In this document: positions 32,309 to 35,850 of the stretch, one piece after another | Layout: each line of letters begins with the position of its first letter | How positions within the stretch are numbered: position 1 is the stretch's first letter | Assembly (NCBI GenBank): GCA_017941355.1 | Contig: JAGAWN010000036.1 | Coordinates: 1 to 35,850 of the forward strand | Direction: 5' to 3' | Length of the DNA stretch: 35,850 bases | Source: Ruminiclostridium sp. | GTDB taxonomy: Bacteria > Bacillota > Clostridia > Oscillospirales > Ruminococcaceae | Position numbers and translations under genes: made by a program | The notes under the pieces: model-generated | Databases searched by the model: none | Seen by the model: the letters and a program-made list of their open reading frames with translations, nothing else | What the model was told of the DNA's origin: nothing

Positions 32309-32364
32309 GTCCTACGCGGACAGCGCCAGCCTACGCGGCTGGACCGCGGCAGGGCGGACCCTGC
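32309..32364. repeat. Tandem mini-hairpins with TACGC loops
   Basis: GTCC-TACGC-GGAC, CCAGCC-TACGC-GGCTGG and GCAGGG-CGGA-CCCTGC follow one another. The last is followed by ACCCA, as at 20170-20188 (GCAGCG-TGA-CGCTGCACCCA). No gene is present in 32242-32413. Confidence 0.6.
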
Positions 32365-32413
32365 ACCCATGCCGTTTCACGGAGATTCGAGCATCTGCGG
32401 AAAGATAATAGTC

Positions 32414-33912
32414 CTATACTAAATCGGAAGTGAAAAACTCAACAGGCGCGTAGTCGTCGGTGAACACTATATCGTCTTCGAGTATCCGGTAATCGTATGA
32501 ATCGAAGCCGAAGTCTGTGTCGGAAGCTATCAGTATCCAGTTATCACTGGCATTGTCAGGCTCGGCGTTAATAAGCCAGACAAATCTGAAAACCGACAGC
32601 AGCGTTTTGATCTCCGAACGCAGAAACAGGGATCTGTAACCGCTGAAATTACCGATAACATTAGAAGCGTAGATGCCGTCGGGTTCAAGGCTGTTCTGTA
32701 TAATAAGGGCGGTTTCGCGCGTTGACATGGAACGTGCAGGCGTATGTCCGCTGAATGCGTCGTTGAATATCACATCATACTTTTTATCGGAATTTGCGAG
32801 GAACAGTCTGCCGTCATCGGTGTACAGACCGAGTCTGTCAGTCCCGTATTCGTCTATGAAATCCTGAAGATAGAAATATTTCTTTGCCGCTTCGGTAACG
32901 CCGCCGTCGATCTCGATAACGTCCATCGTCTTTTCGGGATAATGACTGATTATGTACCTCGGATAACTGTATCCTGCACCGCCTATCATGCAGAGCGTGT
33001 CTGCATGATCCTTTTTTTCGAGTACGGTGTTGTAGGCTTTTGTGTATGAGAAAACCAGCTCGTCACGTTTTGCGGGATCCCGGAACGCAGCAGATGAAAA
33101 GCCGCCGGAAAGACTGAACATACGGACTTTTTCCGTGCTGTCCTCTTCAGCTAGTCGTAGTCATATATCCTGACATAGCTTTCGTCGGTATCAACGGTAA
33201 TGATGCGTTCGTCCTCGGTATTGAAGTCGTACACATCGAAAAAACCGGGTACAGCAAATCCCGTCACAAGCAGATTCAGTGCCAGACCCGCTGCGATAAA
33301 GCCCCTGCTCTTTTCCGCAAACAGATAGGCAGCACCGAAAACAGCGAGACATACCGCCATTGAGAAAAGCAGGATATTGCAGCCGAAAGCCGGGATAAGC
33401 ACAAGACCGCCCAGTAGTGTTCCGGCAAGACTTCCGGCAGTAATGACCGCATAGATGATACCGGACTTGTTTCCTATACTTGAAATATCGTCAAGCTTGG
33501 ACTTGTTTATGACCGGACTCAGCATACCGATACTCGTGCAAGGGATCATCAGCAGAGCCACAACGAGAAACGCCGCATTGCGCTCTCTGTGTGAGAACAT
33601 AGCGTCGAAAGAGCCGAGGATCGAAGTGTTTATGCACGCTATCACAAGCGTTGACAGACCCGACAGCGTAAGCAGTATGATCTTCAGCTTGTTCAGTTCA
33701 AATCTGTCCGACAGCAGACCGCCGAGATAGTTGCCGACGCCGTTCGCAAAAAGCATCATACTTATGATTATCGTCCAGACGATGTTTGACGAACCGAGGC
33801 TGGGCGAAAGGATCCTTGCAGCGACAAGTTCCATTATCATGGAGATCGCATTGGTAAAGAACAGCAGGATATACATTTCATATCTTGCCAGATTTTTTCT
33901 GAATTTGTACAT
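32414..33912 (-). pseudogene. Membrane spermidine-synthase-like protein, broken by a frameshift
   Basis: Two adjacent frames make one ~500-residue protein of the membrane-fused spermidine synthase type. The first part (33912 to 33151, 253 residues) has about seven membrane segments (SMIMELVAARILSPSLG, GVGNYLGGLLSDRF). The second (33121 to 32414, 235 residues) is the methyltransferase-fold aminopropyl-transferase part with GGAGYSYPRYI, DVIEIDGG, LYTDDGRLFL and DVIFNDAFSG. The first ends in YDYD then TAG. A one-base shift within 33151-33160 joins the two as YDYD-LAEEDSTEKVRMFSLSGG. The ATG at 33121 has no ribosome binding site. Either a real single-base deletion or an assembly error. The product may still be lost; the substrate is not certain to be spermidine. 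The start ATG at 33912 has GAGGG upstream. Confidence 0.8.
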
Positions 33913-33945
33913 ATCTGACCCTCTTTCGGATTAATGGAACATTTT

Positions 33946-33974
33946 ATTATACCATATAAAATAAAGAATTTCAA
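33946..33974 (-). promoter_or_regulatory. Promoter of the frameshifted synthase gene
   Basis: Minus-strand TTGAAA (33974-33969) and TATAAT (33951-33946), with a 17-base spacer, 33 bases before the ATG. Confidence 0.75.
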
Positions 33975-34129
33975 TAGCAGAAAAGAAAAAAGAGAAAGTC
34001 GAATAGCTTTCGCGGCAGGGCGTTCCCCGCTTATACCATATCCAAATAGTATGTCATTGTTTGTATTCACTATCTGTGACAATGTATTGCGGAGCCATAA
34101 GTTTTTTCAACCTAAATACATAATAAAAG

Positions 34130-34158
34130 TTGACAAAACGGGAAAAGTATAGTATAAT
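34130..34158 (+). promoter_or_regulatory. Promoter of secA
   Basis: TTGACA-N17-TATAAT, perfect consensus, 39 bases before the ATG. Confidence 0.88.
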
Positions 34159-34197
34159 ATATGGGAATATCCGAAGATTGCCAAAGGAGATAAGCAA

Positions 34198-35850
34198 ATG
34201 GGGCTTTTCAGTAAGCTTTTCGGCACCTACTCCGAAAAGGAATTAAAGAGAATAGAAGGAACAAAGCAGGCTGTCCTTGACCGTGAGCCTATGTATCAGG
34301 CCATGACGGACAAGGAACTCAAAAATCAGACCAATGTGCTGAAAGAGCGTCTGGCTAAGGGCGAAACTCTTGACGACATTCTTCCAGACGCGTTCGCCGT
34401 GCTGCGTGAAGCTATGTACCGCGTTATCGGCATCAAGCCGTATCCCGTACAGGTTATCGGCGGTATCGTGCTGCATCAGGGACGTATCGCGGAAATGAAG
34501 ACCGGTGAAGGTAAAACATACGTCGCTTCACTGCCGTCATACTTAAACGCTCTGACAGGCAAGGGCGTTCATGTCGTTACAGTCAACGATTACCTCGCAA
34601 AGCGTGACTCAGAGCTTATCGGACGCGTTCACCGCTTCCTCGGACTCACCGTAGGACTCATCGTACATGACCTCGACAACGAGCAGCGCCGCGCCGCTTA
34701 TGCCTGCGATATAACATACGGAACAAACAACGAATACGGCTTTGACTATCTGCGTGACAATATGTGCATACGCAAGGAGGATAAGGTGCAGCGCGAAATG
34801 AACTTCGCGATCGTCGATGAAGTCGATTCTATCCTTATAGACGAAGCGAGGACCCCGCTTATCATCTCCGGACGCGGCGACAAGCCCACCGACCTGTACG
34901 AGAGAGCGGACAAGCTGGCACGCACCATGACTTCCTACAAGGTGGTCGAGGTGGATTCCAAGGAGGAACAGGACGATCTCACCGCCGACTACATCATTGA
35001 TGAAAAGGCAAAGACCGCAACGCTGCTCCCCAACGGCGTAAAGAAAGCCGAGAAGTATTTCGGCATCGACAACCTCATGGATCCCGACAACCTCACCATA
35101 CTGCACCATGTGAACCAGGCGATCAAGGCTCACGGCTGTATGCACCTTGACATCGAGTATGTTGTCAAGGACGGCGAGATCGTTATAGTCGATGAGTTCA
35201 CCGGACGACTCATGTTCGGACGCCGCTTCAACGAGGGTCTGCACCAGGCTATCGAAGCAAAGGAGGGCGTTAAGGTAAAGCATGAGAGCAAGACCCTCGC
35301 AACTATCACATTCCAGAACTTCTTCCGTCTGTACAGCAAGCTTTCCGGTATGACCGGTACTGCTATGACCGAGGAGACCGAGTTCAGAGGCATATACAGT
35401 CTCGATGTTATCGAGATCCCCACCAACAAGCCTGTTATCCGTGTTGACAGACAGGATCAGGTATATAAGAACGAACACGGCAAGTTCGTTGCCGCTATCG
35501 AGCAGATAAAGGAGTGCCACGCAAAGGGGCAGCCTGTGCTGGTAGGTACTATCTCTATCGAGAAGTCCGAGGAGCTTTCAAAGATGCTCAAAAAGACCGG
35601 AATCAAGCACGAAGTCCTCAACGCGAAGAACCATGAGCGTGAAGCGGAGATCGTAGCACAGGCAGGCAAGAAAGGCGCCGTCACCATCGCTACCAACATG
35701 GCAGGACGCGGAACCGATATCATGCTCGGCGGTAACGCGGAGTACCTTGCAAAAGCCGATATGCGCAGGCAAGGTATCCCCGACGAGCTTATCAACGAAG
35801 CGACCGGCTTTGCCGAGACCGACAACGAGGAGATACTTGCCGCAAGAAAA
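34198..35850 (+). CDS. secA: Protein translocase ATPase SecA, N-terminal part (3' end outside window)
   Basis: SecA is the ATPase that drives preproteins through SecYEG at the membrane. The open frame runs from the ATG at 34198 to the window edge, giving 551 codons of a usual ~830-950. Marks: N-terminal [19 protein letters not shown]; Walker A MKTGEGKT at ~100-107; [45 protein letters not shown] at ~207-225 (DEAD-type Walker B); the preprotein cross-linking region; and in the second ATPase lobe [12 protein letters not shown] and [11 protein letters not shown]. All motifs are intact. The start has AAAGGAGA 7 bases upstream and a consensus promoter. Confidence 0.97.
   Translation, partial: MGLFSKLFGTYSEKELKRIEGTKQAVLDREPMYQAMTDKELKNQTNVLKERLAKGETLDDILPDAFAVLREAMYRVIGIKPYPVQVIGGIVLHQGRIAEMKTGEGKTYVASLPSYLNALTGKGVHVVTVNDYLAKRDSELIGRVHRFLGLTVGLIVHDLDNEQRRAAYACDITYGTNNEYGFDYLRDNMCIRKEDKVQREMNFAIVDEVDSILIDEARTPLIISGRGDKPTDLYERADKLARTMTSYKVVEVDSKEEQDDLTADYIIDEKAKTATLLPNGVKKAEKYFGIDNLMDPDNLTILHHVNQAIKAHGCMHLDIEYVVKDGEIVIVDEFTGRLMFGRRFNEGLHQAIEAKEGVKVKHESKTLATITFQNFFRLYSKLSGMTGTAMTEETEFRGIYSLDVIEIPTNKPVIRVDRQDQVYKNEHGKFVAAIEQIKECHAKGQPVLVGTISIEKSEELSKMLKKTGIKHEVLNAKNHEREAEIVAQAGKKGAVTIATNMAGRGTDIMLGGNAEYLAKADMRRQGIPDELINEATGFAETDNEEILAARK

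Noticed and set aside
33118-33165. Programmed -1 frameshift in the spermidine-synthase-like gene
   Set aside because: No slippery heptamer or downstream pseudoknot-like structure seen; a plain deletion or sequence error is simpler.
34609-35520. 303-residue minus-strand frame
   Set aside because: Antisense shadow of secA, whose plus-strand frame is open to the window end.

Overview
The window looks like chromosomal DNA of a strictly anaerobic, Gram-positive Clostridia member, most likely a Ruminococcus-like gut bacterium of the Oscillospirales. Grounds: a single-chain pyruvate:ferredoxin oxidoreductase and an IorAB indolepyruvate:ferredoxin oxidoreductase, an NADP-type glutamate dehydrogenase of the anaerobe form, AGGAGG ribosome binding sites, many TTGACA-N17-TATAAT promoters, an SPNTG sortase-type anchor and a PadR-DUF1700-DUF4097 operon. 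Family assignments come from motif recognition; no database search was run.

Layout. 1-3.3 kb: the 3' part of uvrA, then bioB and radC on the minus strand. 3.7-8.2 kb: a tocopherol-cyclase-like protein, a cyclic-di-GMP phosphodiesterase (PAS, degenerate GGDEF, intact EAL) joined to a UreI-like urea channel, and a sortase-anchored surface protein. 8.3-13.5 kb: an iorA-iorB-kinase-kinase operon with no response regulator. 13.6-16.1 kb: a lipoprotein and a small hypothetical protein. 16.2-19.9 kb: nifJ (PFOR). 20-21 kb: tRNA-Pro(UGG) followed by about 900 bases of gene-free repeats. 21-24.8 kb: a GH59-like (galactocerebrosidase-type) secreted, membrane-anchored glycosidase with its likely AraC regulator directly upstream. 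24.8-25.7 kb: a fragment of a tyrosine recombinase, tRNA-His and a MITE-like palindromic repeat. 25.7-29 kb: the padR envelope operon and a secreted Ig-like/FnIII protein. 29.2-32.2 kb: gdhA, then mscS with a small membrane protein. 32.4-33.9 kb: a membrane spermidine-synthase-like gene broken by a frameshift. 34.2 kb to the end: the 5' part of secA.

Together the genes describe amino-acid and pyruvate fermentation through ferredoxin (PFOR, IorAB, Gdh), envelope sensing and surface decoration (kinases, PadR operon, sortase substrate, FnIII protein, MscS) and host- or plant-glycan attack (GH59-like). The most unusual non-coding content is a set of modular hairpin repeats. One 18-base core recurs six times in three intergenic regions, there are tandem 103-base units that run into the glycosidase stop codon, and two loci share blocks of a terminal-inverted-repeat element. 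No CRISPR array, prophage or clear defence system was seen.
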